Shown here: positions 7,879 through 16,730 of the stretch, in pieces
Layout: the number at the start of each line of letters is the position of its first letter
Position numbering within the stretch: the stretch's first letter is position 1
DNA from: Methanococcoides seepicolus
GTDB taxonomy: Archaea; Halobacteriota; Methanosarcinia; Methanosarcinales; Methanosarcinaceae
Direction of reading: 5' to 3'
Length of the DNA stretch: 40,510 nt
Assembly: GCF_023684405.1 (NCBI RefSeq)
Contig: NZ_JAGSOI010000020.1
Coordinates: 1 to 40,510, forward strand
Notes under the pieces: model-generated
Told to the model about the DNA's origin: nothing
Databases searched by the model: none
Seen by the model: only the letters and a program-made list of their open reading frames with translations
Translations under genes and position numbers: made by a program

Positions 7879-9878
7879 GCTTTCCCCTTCTTACCGCTGC
7901 CCGCTTTTTCAGCCCTTATCCGTTCCAGCAACAACTCAGCCGGTTCCCAATCCGGCGCACTGTGCACCTCTTCCAGCTCCCGCTTATTGAGCAACTTCCC
8001 CTCGAACGCCCTTTTCAAAATACTCTGCCGCAGTGCCTCGGCTATTTTGAGATTCTCTTCGATGTCCTGCTCGACCTTATCGCATACTGAAAGGCGGGTT
8101 TCGATTTCAGTGACGATAGAATGTTGTTCGAGAAGAGAGCAGAGTGGGAAAACGGTATTTTCTATAATCCCTAAATTTAGATTTGGTTGAACTCCGCCTG
8201 AAGACTTTATTCGAATTTCATCATAGTTTTTCGTCAAGAACCATTTTAAATATGACCTGATTTTTTCTTCAGTTCTTTCCTGAACGATTGCAGCAATAGC
8301 TTGATTCGTTGTTGCTTCAATTAATAATTCAGAGCATTTTCCCCTTGTTTTCCCCTCTCCATAAAGAGCAATAAGCAAAGTATTCTTGGGATGAATTTTT
8401 AGATTTGTTTCTTTCAAGGCAATGTCAGTAACATAATCAGATGCTAAATTCACGTAGGATTCATTGAGTGCACCACTTGTAACCCAAGGGATTGTACCGC
8501 CCTCGTAAAAATCGCTCCTTTTTTTTAATGGTGTAACTCCAGTACCTACTTTTGAAACTTGACCTATTTTTGTCCATTCCCATTTTTCAGGTAGTTTAGG
8601 GAATTCATCTAGTTCGGGTTCTGTAAGTGGTTCAGTTTCCTTGGACTTTTTTGGTTTTGTGGGTTTTTTACCTTCCTTTCCTGCATCTTCCCACTCTCGA
8701 ACTGCCCTTTTCCACTCATCCAGCTTCTTGTTGTAACTCTCTTCCCGCTCTACCTGAATCTGCTCCAGCAAATCCTTCGCTTCCGGCAGATCGGTCTGCT
8801 GTTCCCGCCATTCCCTCGTGAGCTCCCCCTCAAATGCTTTCTTCAGCACTGCCTGCCGGTACACCTTGAGCTGTGCCTGTGCCAGTTTGAGGTTGGCAAT
8901 GCCGTTGTCCAGCTCGCTGAAGAGCTGCTCGATCTTGGAGACTATGACACGCTGTTCGGGGAGTGGGGAAAGTGGAATTATTTCACTTTTCAAAACTGCA
9001 CCTGAAATCGCTTTAAATGTAGTGCCAGTACCTTTTTTATCCAACTCTTTTTCAATTAATCTTAAAAAGTAAAACACATACTTATTACAATAAGAGTAAC
9101 GAATAGCTGCTAATCCTCTACCAATACAACAATTTTGATTGGCAATATTTGTTGTTCCAACTGGGGCTCGAACTGAAATTAGGATATCATTTGATTCAGC
9201 CGCCTTCTTTGGTTTTGAGCACCACTTTGAAACAACTGGGTGCAGTACAGTAAACTCTGCTTTTCCTTGAAAAAATGGGAGTCCAATTCCATTTTCATTG
9301 TAAGTTGAAGATGGTGGCGATTGTCCCATTATAATTTCAGCCATCTGGCTCAATTCGGCATCAATCCATCCAATTCTTTCTTCTACAGATTCAGAACTTT
9401 GGTTAAACTGAGACTTATTCTTATCAATTGCAGATATCTTTGCATCATATTCTTTGTTTTCTTCTGTTAAAAATACAGTTTCATATTTTTTTTCAAAATA
9501 ATTCAACGGTAAATAGCAGTAAGATTGGGGTGGTCTAAAGTCCTTTTTTAATTTATAGGGATCAAACGGCTCAGAAAATGTCTCGAGATTGGTTATTTCG
9601 ATTGCATAAGCAACATCTGAATTTTTGAAATACTCGAAAAAGTCATTTTCGGGAATTCCTCCGTATTTATGGCATTTATCCCACAGTTTTTGAGGTGAAT
9701 CAGCAATGATTCGGGCAATCTCAAAGGAAGCAACTACTTTTTTGACAGGGGAACTCGAATAGATGAATACTTTTCCTAGATCTTTTTTCTTGAAAATAGC
9801 TTTTCTAAACTCGAATATCTTTTTACCTGCTAGGATTTCATCAACATATTTTGGTTTAATTGACAGTAAAACGTTCAT
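7875..9878 (-). CDS. hsdS: ASCH domain fused to type I specificity subunit
   Basis: HsdS selects the DNA sequence methylated or cut by the type I complex. From ATG at 9878 the product has 667 residues. Residues ~1-145 form a complete ASCH (PUA-like) domain, opening MNVLLSIKPKYVDEILAGKK. After a short linker the HsdS part begins (WIDAELSQMAEIIMGQSPPS), with target-recognition domain 1 to about residue 320, a long conserved helix (SELDNGIANLKLAQAQL), a charged spacer rich in Lys/Pro, target-recognition domain 2 from about 435 and a second helix near the C-terminus. Two recognition domains and two helical spacers are normal; the ASCH part is not. An upstream GTG at 9890 is possible, but ATG 9878 sits correctly behind GGTGGC and at the usual ASCH start. 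It overlaps both neighbours. Confidence 0.88.
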   Translation of the reverse strand: MNVLLSIKPKYVDEILAGKKIFEFRKAIFKKKDLGKVFIYSSSPVKKVVASFEIARIIADSPQKLWDKCHKYGGIPENDFFEYFKNSDVAYAIEITNLETFSEPFDPYKLKKDFRPPQSYCYLPLNYFEKKYETVFLTEENKEYDAKISAIDKNKSQFNQSSESVEERIGWIDAELSQMAEIIMGQSPPSSTYNENGIGLPFFQGKAEFTVLHPVVSKWCSKPKKAAESNDILISVRAPVGTTNIANQNCCIGRGLAAIRYSYCNKYVFYFLRLIEKELDKKGTGTTFKAISGAVLKSEIIPLSPLPEQRVIVSKIEQLFSELDNGIANLKLAQAQLKVYRQAVLKKAFEGELTREWREQQTDLPEAKDLLEQIQVEREESYNKKLDEWKRAVREWEDAGKEGKKPTKPKKSKETEPLTEPELDEFPKLPEKWEWTKIGQVSKVGTGVTPLKKRSDFYEGGTIPWVTSGALNESYVNLASDYVTDIALKETNLKIHPKNTLLIALYGEGKTRGKCSELLIEATTNQAIAAIVQERTEEKIRSYLKWFLTKNYDEIRIKSSGGVQPNLNLGIIENTVFPLCSLLEQHSIVTEIETRLSVCDKVEQDIEENLKIAEALRQSILKRAFEGKLLNKRELEEVHSAPDWEPAELLLERIRAEKAGSGKKGKA

Positions 9879-11343
9879 CGAGTTTGCCACCGTTTTTTAG
9901 GGCTAAATATTGCTCATGGTTTATTTCAGTTATTGATTGTGGAGGACCATTGAGTATACCTTTTTGTTTAAGCTCACTCCAATTTAAAGGATTTGGGAAG
10001 TAAAAATGGTGTTTAAAAGGAATAATGAAAACTCCATCCTCTGCTTTTTCTATAAGTTGTTCCTCTGAATACACACTTCTTTTGCCTACAATTCTCTTAA
10101 GCTCATCAATATTGTTATTTCTTATAGGTTCTCGATCAACGATTCCAAGAGAAGTAATAGCTTTTTGGTCATGTGAACGATAGAATAAGACTATATCCCC
10201 TACACTCAATTTTGAAGAAAAACGTGATGAAAGATATGCTTTTTTTATTGTATTTCCAGGAACATTTATCTCAATATAATCTGTCAATTTCATTTGCCTA
10301 TTTCTATATTCAGGAAATAGTATGTCATGAAATCGTGGCTGAATTGGAATTACAAATTTGTTAACACTTTCATCGTCTTTAAAACATGGATAATATTTTT
10401 TTGCAATCTCTAATGGAGATAATTCTTGTTGTTCACCGATGAGTTTTTTCAGATATACAGTTTCATCATTCTTTTTTAGTTTTCCAGCTCTTTCAAAGCC
10501 AAACTTATCAATAAGATGAAACAGACCATCATCTTCAACTTCAAAATGAGTTAAGTAGATTTCAAAAATATCATTATTGATACAATACTCAAAAGCGATT
10601 TTTAGGAAAAGCTCTCCTATTTTGGATCCAGAGAGATTTACTTTCAGTGTTGCAATTTTAACTCTTTTTGCCGCATGAATTGGATTATATGCCTCGATTG
10701 GTTCGTTTTCTTCTTTTAACATGAGAAAGGCTTTAGTTTCCCCATCAACTTCATAAATATAGCATTCACGACTTTCTTTGATACACTTATCATACCATAT
10801 TCTAAAATCGATCTAACCATAATCTTCTTTCAATGAATCAAAAAAAGATTGGTCTATATTTATCTCGTGAGCATACATTTTCCTCAATAAACTGTGACTT
10901 GGAGAAAAACGTTGATACATCACATTAAAATAATCGAGAGCTGCCTCTATAGAAAAGACTCTATCATCGAGATTCAGCAAACTTGCTTTATTCTTGATAC
11001 CTTTATCTTCTGTAATCAGGAAATCGACAAGATTTTTTTGAAGTGAATAAAGAATTTCGTTATCATTTTCATCATGTGAATTTGTAGGAGGACCTACTAA
11101 CGAAATAAAATTATCATCTGGTTTAGGGGGTGAAGGAAGAAAAGGGTAACCAAATAATTTTGATAAAGTAACCTTCCTTCTTCCAATGTCATTATCATTT
11201 TCTATATCCTTTTGGGAAGCAGGATGAATAACCTCTTGATGACCATGTTCTCGGATTATTGCTAATAATGATTGGAGATTGGGAGAAAGTTCTTTTGGGT
11301 CATTAATATGAATCAGAATATTAGTATCATATAAAATTTTCAT
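9856..11343 (-). CDS. PIN-GNAT-EVE protein with in-frame TAG (amber) at codon 177
   Basis: One reading frame runs from ATG 11343 to 9856 with a single internal stop, TAG at 10813-10815. Before it lies a PIN nuclease-like domain (MKILYDTNILIH at the start, DNEILYSL and FLITEDKGIKNKA for the further acidic residues). After it come a GNAT acetyltransferase domain (IWYDKC..., then ATLKV and SGSKIGELFLKIAFEY, about 180-315) and an EVE/PUA-like domain (FVIPIQPRFHDILF to the end). From family knowledge, PIN and GNAT domains occur joined in one protein with the junction SLKEDYPGFDEWF-like; here it reads SLKEDYG-TAG-IDFRIWYDKC. The first ATG after TAG (10722) would cut off the start of the GNAT fold. 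ATG 11343 is preferred over 11361 because box A at 11374-11381 predicts transcription starting near 11350. It could be read through as pyrrolysine, be translated as two proteins, or be a pseudogene. Confidence 0.75.
10813..10815 (-). other. in-frame TAG codon, possible pyrrolysine or nonsense site
   Basis: TAG at this position separates the PIN domain from the GNAT-EVE domains in one continuous frame. The 30 codons between TAG and the next ATG are all sense codons and encode recognisable GNAT-family sequence (IWYDKCIKESRECYIYEV). No other intact gene in the window ends in TAG. Confidence 0.6.
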
Positions 11344-11373
11344 CTTCCACTTCAACTCCATTAATTATCTGAA

Positions 11374-11381
11374 TATATAAA
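11374..11381 (-). promoter_or_regulatory. box A promoter of the PIN-GNAT-EVE gene
   Basis: The minus strand reads a perfect archaeal box A, TTTATATA. Transcription should start about 26 bases on, near 11350, just before ATG 11343 and downstream of the alternative ATG at 11361. The genes downstream of hsdR therefore probably have their own promoter besides any readthrough from hsdR. Confidence 0.6.
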
Positions 11382-11410
11382 CTTCAAATCTCAATAGGTG
11401 TATGACATTT

Positions 11411-11494
11411 TTTACTCCGAACTTTACTCCGAACTTTACTCCGAACCTTTCACCCAACGTATTACCCAACTTACCACCCAATCTTTTACCCAAC
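11411..11494. repeat. seven-unit 12-bp tandem repeat abutting the hsdR stop
   Basis: Seven consecutive 12-bp units fill the space directly beside the hsdR stop codon. The first three are identical (TTTACTCCGAAC); the next four are degenerate (CTTTCACCCAAC, GTATTACCCAAC, TTACCACCCAAT, CTTTTACCCAAC). On the plus strand they would read as (F/L-T/S-P-N) repeats, like the TPN/TPQ linkers of AlbA_2 proteins. On the minus strand they contain stops and follow the end of hsdR. Confidence 0.85.
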
Positions 11495-14251
11495 TTAGAC
11501 CGCCAATGCCTCATTCAATTCACTAATAACCACATTCATCCCGTCACCAAAGAGCTGGTACATCCTGCCACGGCCACCCATAGCATCGAAGGGGGTGTAA
11601 TCGAGGTCTTCGAGGTCCAGGTGGAAACTGGTGGATACGTAATCCTTTATCATTCGGAGCCAGTTCATCTGGTCTTCATTGAACTTGAGGGTTCCGGCCT
11701 GTTTGCTGAATACCCAGTTCTGGAAGTTCCTGTTCACGGTCAGGTCGTAGGCTGTAAGGACGGGGTCGATCTCGGTAACCCTGCGGATGAGGGATACCAG
11801 GGCTGTAAGCTCGTTCTTTGGGGAGTTGCCGTTGGCCTTTTCCAGTTGCTCGTAGGCCTGCCAGACCCGTGAGGGTGCAAGGTGGGGTTTTTCCAGCTTT
11901 AGTTTCTCCAGCACTTCCCTGATCATTTTGAAGGTCACGTCCCTGCGCTGATAGGGCTGGTTGTAGAAGATGGTGAGGGCTGTGATCTCATCCTTGTTGG
12001 CTTCCATATAGGCTTTGAAATCACTGATAAGCTCATCTGCTTTTACAACGGCGTCCTTGTCCCACTCGGCCCTGAGGACTGTGTCGAGATTCACCGTATC
12101 GATGATCTGATCATGCACCCTGCGTACATTCTCTATATACTCGTTAAGCTCTCCTGAAAAGGTCGATCTGGCAACATCGATCAACTCCTGTTGTGCCTGC
12201 TCCTGTACCTCCTGTTCAGGCATCTGGGGTTGCTGTTGCTTTATGCCGGCGGCTCTGGCATCGATTATGTCAGGATTATAGGCACTGAACAGGTCCCTTA
12301 TAGCCGCACTGATATCCTTTCCGTTGGCCTTTTCAGCAAAAGTTGCCCTCTCCTCATCGGTGATCTGTTTGTTCAGCCTTGCCAGCCGGCTGGCCAGTGA
12401 AATATAAAGGTCCTCATCCTGAGCGCCAAACGTTACCGCTTCCAGCAGGGTTTTCAGGGAGATCCCTTTTTTGCGGTCCAGCGGTCTGCTGTCGGTCTTG
12501 AGGTTCTTTGTAACGCCCACGGCATCTACTATCACAAAATGCGTCTTGGCCGAAACTGTCGAGGGTGTCACCTTCTTAAGATCATCGAAACCCATTGTCC
12601 GCGTACCTCTGCCCTTCATCTGCTCGAAATAGTTCCGGCTTTTCACATCCCTCATGAACAACAGGCATTCCAGTGGCTTAACGTCCGTACCGGTAGCGAT
12701 CATATCCACAGTCACAGCAATTCTTGGATTGTAATCATTACGGAACTGCGACAGCACAGATTTCGGGTCTTCCTCGACCTTGTAGGTCACCTTCTTGCAA
12801 AAAGCATTACCTTCCCCGAACTCTTCCCGCACGATCTGTATAATATCATCCGCATGGCTGTCGGTCTTGGCAAATATCAGCGTCTTTGGAACCTCATCCC
12901 TTCCCGGGAATATCTCAGGCAGCTTATCCCTGAAGGTCCTTATCACATTTCTGATCTGGCTCGGGTTGACAACATCCCGGTCAAGCTTATTGCCAGCATA
13001 CGTATAGTCCTCATCAAGCTGTTCCCAGCGCTTCCTGCGGGTAAGTTTCTCCCGCCTGTCCACGAACTCTTTGGCCTTGATCTGAGAGCCGTTCTTAGTT
13101 ATCTCGGTCTCAATAGTGTATACATCATAACCAACATTCACGCCATCGGCTACAGCTTCCTCATGACCGTACTCGCTGACCACATTCTCATTGAAAAATC
13201 CGAAGGTACGCTTATCCGGTGTTGCTGTCAGGCCGATCAAGAATGCATCGAAATAATCGATAACCTGTTGCCACAGGTTGTAGATGGAGCGGTGGCACTC
13301 ATCGACCACAATAAAATCAAACTCCTCAATAGGAATACTCTCATTATAGACAACCGGAAGTGGTTCCTTTTTCTGCCAGTCCTTCTCAGCAGGATTCTGA
13401 GTTTCAGCTTCATCGTCCAGCTCCTCACCTTTAAGGATGGAATACAAACGCTGTATAGTGGAGATACACACCTGACTGTCCGAAGAGATATAATTGGAAC
13501 GTAAACGCTGCACATTGTACAGCTCAGTGAATTTACGGTTATCGTCATTTGGCATATAGGCCATGAATTCCTGCTCTGCCTGCTCCCCCAGATTTCTGGT
13601 ATCAACAAGGAACAGTATCTTCTTAGCATCCACATATTTTAGCAAGCGGTAAATGAAAGTGACAGCAGTATAGGTTTTCCCGGAACCTGTCGCCATCTGT
13701 ACCAAAGCCTTTGGTCGATTGTCCTTGAAGGACCTCTCAAGATTTTCAATTGCCATTATCTGGCAATCGCGCAGACCCTCTGTCTTTAACTCTGGTAGAG
13801 AAAGTAACCTTTCCCTTAATGATATCTCCTTTTTAAGATAAGGAGCGAATGTTTCCGGCCGATGGAAAGAGAAAACTTGTCTGGACCGTGGTTTCGGATC
13901 ACGCTGGTCAGTATATCTGGTCAGCTTTCCGGTACTCTCATAAATAAAAGGAAGCGGATCATTTTTCAGGTATTTCAGTTTGCTCGTAGCATATTCACTT
14001 GCCTGCTCTTCAACAACGGTCAGGTGGTGACCTTCCTCATCCTTTTTAGCTTCAATGATACCAACAGGTCTTTTGTCAACAAAAAGTACATAATCAGCCG
14101 GTCCCACCTCGGTAGAATACTCCTTAACAGCAATGCCACGGGAAGCATTCCAATCAACCTCATTTTTTTTCAGAACTAGCCAGCCGGAATCAGTTAATTT
14201 TTTATCTATACTATCCCTGGCTTTCTGTTCCGGATTCTGATTATCACTCAT
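11495..14251 (-). CDS. hsdR: type I restriction endonuclease/translocase subunit
   Basis: HsdR is the motor and nuclease of the type I complex: it translocates DNA with ATP and cuts at distance. The 918-residue protein has an N-terminal PD-(D/E)xK nuclease domain (GPADYVLFVDKRPVGIIEAKK, about 51-71), a superfamily 2 helicase core with Walker A MATGSGKT (about 187), DECH box (about 317) and motif VI region QMKGRGTR (about 565), and an EcoEI-type C-terminal domain. Length and domain order are normal for EcoEI-like HsdR. It is the first gene of the cluster, with a box A ~100 bases upstream, and is separated from the next gene by the 12-bp repeat array. Confidence 0.95.
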   Translation of the reverse strand: MSDNQNPEQKARDSIDKKLTDSGWLVLKKNEVDWNASRGIAVKEYSTEVGPADYVLFVDKRPVGIIEAKKDEEGHHLTVVEEQASEYATSKLKYLKNDPLPFIYESTGKLTRYTDQRDPKPRSRQVFSFHRPETFAPYLKKEISLRERLLSLPELKTEGLRDCQIMAIENLERSFKDNRPKALVQMATGSGKTYTAVTFIYRLLKYVDAKKILFLVDTRNLGEQAEQEFMAYMPNDDNRKFTELYNVQRLRSNYISSDSQVCISTIQRLYSILKGEELDDEAETQNPAEKDWQKKEPLPVVYNESIPIEEFDFIVVDECHRSIYNLWQQVIDYFDAFLIGLTATPDKRTFGFFNENVVSEYGHEEAVADGVNVGYDVYTIETEITKNGSQIKAKEFVDRREKLTRRKRWEQLDEDYTYAGNKLDRDVVNPSQIRNVIRTFRDKLPEIFPGRDEVPKTLIFAKTDSHADDIIQIVREEFGEGNAFCKKVTYKVEEDPKSVLSQFRNDYNPRIAVTVDMIATGTDVKPLECLLFMRDVKSRNYFEQMKGRGTRTMGFDDLKKVTPSTVSAKTHFVIVDAVGVTKNLKTDSRPLDRKKGISLKTLLEAVTFGAQDEDLYISLASRLARLNKQITDEERATFAEKANGKDISAAIRDLFSAYNPDIIDARAAGIKQQQPQMPEQEVQEQAQQELIDVARSTFSGELNEYIENVRRVHDQIIDTVNLDTVLRAEWDKDAVVKADELISDFKAYMEANKDEITALTIFYNQPYQRRDVTFKMIREVLEKLKLEKPHLAPSRVWQAYEQLEKANGNSPKNELTALVSLIRRVTEIDPVLTAYDLTVNRNFQNWVFSKQAGTLKFNEDQMNWLRMIKDYVSTSFHLDLEDLDYTPFDAMGGRGRMYQLFGDGMNVVISELNEALAV

Positions 14252-14351
14252 AAATTTGTGCCCATTGAAGTTTTTAGCTCTTATTTACCTGGGGTCAAGC
14301 TGCCTATGATGACATTAGCTCATTCTGGCAACAGTTCAATAGTCACAATTA

Positions 14352-14359
14352 ATATAAAA
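14352..14359 (-). promoter_or_regulatory. box A promoter of hsdR
   Basis: The minus strand reads TTTTATAT in the gap between the histidine kinase and hsdR. Start is predicted near 14328, giving a leader of about 75 bases. Confidence 0.45.
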
Positions 14360-14397
14360 ATGATTTCTTTTAGATTTTCGAAAGGACCTTAAAAATC

Positions 14398-16326
14398 TCA
14401 TTCCTCATTTCCACCAACTTCCCCACCATCCCTGACCTTTGGAAGCCTGATATGAACAGTGGTTCCCTTATGGGGTTCGCTCTCGATCCATATCTCACCG
14501 GAATGAGCATCAACGATCTTTTTACAGATGTAGAGACCCAGGCCTGTTCCGCCGTATTTTCGTCTTATGGACGAATCGATCTGGTAGAACTTCTTGAACA
14601 GGTTCGGGATAAGCTCTTTGGGAATACCGATACCGGTGTCACTGACAGTGAGGTGCAGATGATTTTCTTCATCAGATGCTCCAAGGGTGATCATACCACC
14701 GGGAGGAGTGAACTTGATGGCATTATCGACTATGTTGTTCAGCATATCGACCAGGTGGGCTTTATCGGCTTCGATGGTCGGGAGATCTGAAGGTACCTTC
14801 TTTTCGATCTGGAGCTCGTTCGCTTCAACGAGCATGATGGTATCCATAATGGTGCTGTCCATTATTTCCGCTATCCGGTACTCCTTGAAGTCGTATTCAA
14901 TGATCTCTGCCTGTGCCTGGCTTATATATAGCAGGGAATTTACTAGGCGCCTGAGCCTGTCTGCATTGCGAAGCACAGCTCCAAGTGATGTTTTTTGTGG
15001 CCCGTTGATATCACCCAGGGACTCATCATACACATTCTGGGTATAGCCTTTGATGCTGGTAAGCGGTGTCCTTAGCTCATGGCTGACATTTGAGAGGAAG
15101 ACGTCCTTCATCTGGTCCAGTGATTTGAGCTCCTTATTTGCTTTTTCCAGGTCATCCGAATAGATCTGTAGCGAATCAAGGATGTCATTCAGGCCAGAGG
15201 GAATCTTCCTGAAATCCACTACCACATCTGTCTCAGCCCTTCTGTTCAGATCACCTTTCAGGGCAGAATCAGAGATATCTTCAAAATTGGAAACTATCTC
15301 GTTTATCGGACGAGTTATGAATATCGCAACGAGATAGGCTGCACCTGCCATGAAAATAAGTGCAAGCGATGAGATGAGTATAAGTTCATTCCGCAGGGCT
15401 GTGACATCTGATAGCATGTCCTCTTTTGGTATCACCAGAATAAAAGAATAATTGCCTGTACGTACCGGTTCATAGAATATTATCACATCTTCCCCTGTGG
15501 TCGGGTCAGCGGTCTCTATATGACCCCCTTGCCCGACAAGGATATCCTCTGCCATGATCTCTATTTCAGGGTCGTTGAAATCATTAAGGGTCTTCATCCC
15601 GATCCACTCCTTGTGCACAGGATGGGATAACAGTATACCGGTATTGCTAACAGTGAACGCATAACCCTTCTCAAAAGCAGTGACATTGGAAACGATCTCA
15701 TCGATATAGTTAAGCGATACATCAACACCACCGATGCCAATGAACTCATCCTCCCTTATTATCGGGGATACATAACTAACAATCAGTTCCCCCTGATACA
15801 GGTATGGCTCTGTCAGTACTTCCTGTTCAAGTTGTTTTGGCAATTGGTAGTAATCGGAGGTGTCATAGTCCAGAAGAGGTTCCACGAACATGGTACCACC
15901 GATCTTGTTCCAGTAGGGTACAAGCCGGCCTGTGGAATCATACCCTTCAGTACCTGCATATTCAGCATCCTTTCCATCAAAGGCATTGGGTTCAAAACCC
16001 GTATAGGTACCTATTAGATTGGGATTAGCGATCAGCACTTCCCTTAGAATATCATTGACCTCATCCCTGTCAGAGGAATTGTAAACGGTAAGCGTGTTTT
16101 CAATTGTCCTTGCAATGGCCATGTTCGATTGCATATCCGAATTGAACTGGTTTGCATAGTTGCTTGCTTTCTCTATGGACTTTTTATATGCAAGGTCCTC
16201 ATGCTGGGATGTGCTGGTAGAAATAATGATAGCTGTAGTAGCAGCCATCACTAAAAGAACACTGAACCCTATGTATAGGATCAATTTCACTTTTAGAGGT
16301 ACATCATCCATTTTCATGCCGAACAC
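14398..16326 (-). CDS. membrane sensor histidine kinase with extracellular Cache domain
   Basis: The 642-residue protein has a first membrane helix (about 13-33), an extracytoplasmic double-Cache-like sensor region (about 40-300, with the typical motif IIREDEFIGIGGVDVSL), a second helix (about 310-335), a HAMP-like linker, a HisKA domain with phospho-acceptor His in SNVSHELRTPLTSIKGY (about 418), and an ATPase domain with N box NIVDNAIKF, G1 DTGIGIP and G2 YGGTGLGL. It senses an external small molecule and autophosphorylates. No response regulator gene is adjacent, which is common for archaeal orphan kinases. It is transcribed alone on the minus strand upstream of hsdR and divergent from the COG1361 gene. 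Confidence 0.92.
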   Translation of the reverse strand: MFGMKMDDVPLKVKLILYIGFSVLLVMAATTAIIISTSTSQHEDLAYKKSIEKASNYANQFNSDMQSNMAIARTIENTLTVYNSSDRDEVNDILREVLIANPNLIGTYTGFEPNAFDGKDAEYAGTEGYDSTGRLVPYWNKIGGTMFVEPLLDYDTSDYYQLPKQLEQEVLTEPYLYQGELIVSYVSPIIREDEFIGIGGVDVSLNYIDEIVSNVTAFEKGYAFTVSNTGILLSHPVHKEWIGMKTLNDFNDPEIEIMAEDILVGQGGHIETADPTTGEDVIIFYEPVRTGNYSFILVIPKEDMLSDVTALRNELILISSLALIFMAGAAYLVAIFITRPINEIVSNFEDISDSALKGDLNRRAETDVVVDFRKIPSGLNDILDSLQIYSDDLEKANKELKSLDQMKDVFLSNVSHELRTPLTSIKGYTQNVYDESLGDINGPQKTSLGAVLRNADRLRRLVNSLLYISQAQAEIIEYDFKEYRIAEIMDSTIMDTIMLVEANELQIEKKVPSDLPTIEADKAHLVDMLNNIVDNAIKFTPPGGMITLGASDEENHLHLTVSDTGIGIPKELIPNLFKKFYQIDSSIRRKYGGTGLGLYICKKIVDAHSGEIWIESEPHKGTTVHIRLPKVRDGGEVGGNEE

Positions 16327-16730
16327 CTTACTGAAAGGGCACAGAATTCACATCAATTAAATCAAATTATCGGAAGGCAGAAACTCAAAGGAAAGTACAC
16401 AATTCCATTATGTAACGGTTGCACTAACCTCAATCCCCATTGTTATATTTGAATAACTCTCGTATAAATGCCTACCTGTTGCAACTATTTGGCACCCCCA
16501 TAAACGACATCATAGGATAGATCCATATGGGGTAAAATTTCCTCCGCATATCTTTCCGATCATAAAAGATAGATTGCTATTTTAAACTGGTCTTATGCCC
16601 TTATTTTGTGTTGCATTTATGATAGGATCGAACAAAACTAAGAACACTTATATTTATTTTGAGTGACAAAGTTAAGTTATAAATTGCATTTTGTGTCCTA
16701 CATGGTCCAAAAATGAAGGGGGATATGAGT
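16327..16730. other. divergent promoter region, no gene
   Basis: About 400 bases lie between the histidine kinase and the surface-protein gene. Plus-strand box A candidates are CTTATATT (16647-16654) and AGTTATAAAT (near 16675). I see no open frame or RNA gene. Confidence 0.5.
16647..16654 (+). promoter_or_regulatory. candidate box A of the COG1361 gene
   Basis: CTTATATT lies 84 bases before ATG 16731; a second TATA-like element (AGTTATAAAT near 16675) is closer. Either could drive the gene. The ribosome binding site AAGGGGG at 16716-16722 is 8 bases before ATG 16731. Confidence 0.35.

Noticed and set aside
11402-11872. Plus-strand frame of 156 codons opening with TPN repeats
   Set aside because: It starts in the 12-bp repeat array and then runs antisense through the end of hsdR; only the repeat is meaningful.
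12539-13504. 321-codon plus-strand frame
   Set aside because: Fully antisense to hsdR, whose helicase motifs are in the other strand; composition is not protein-like.
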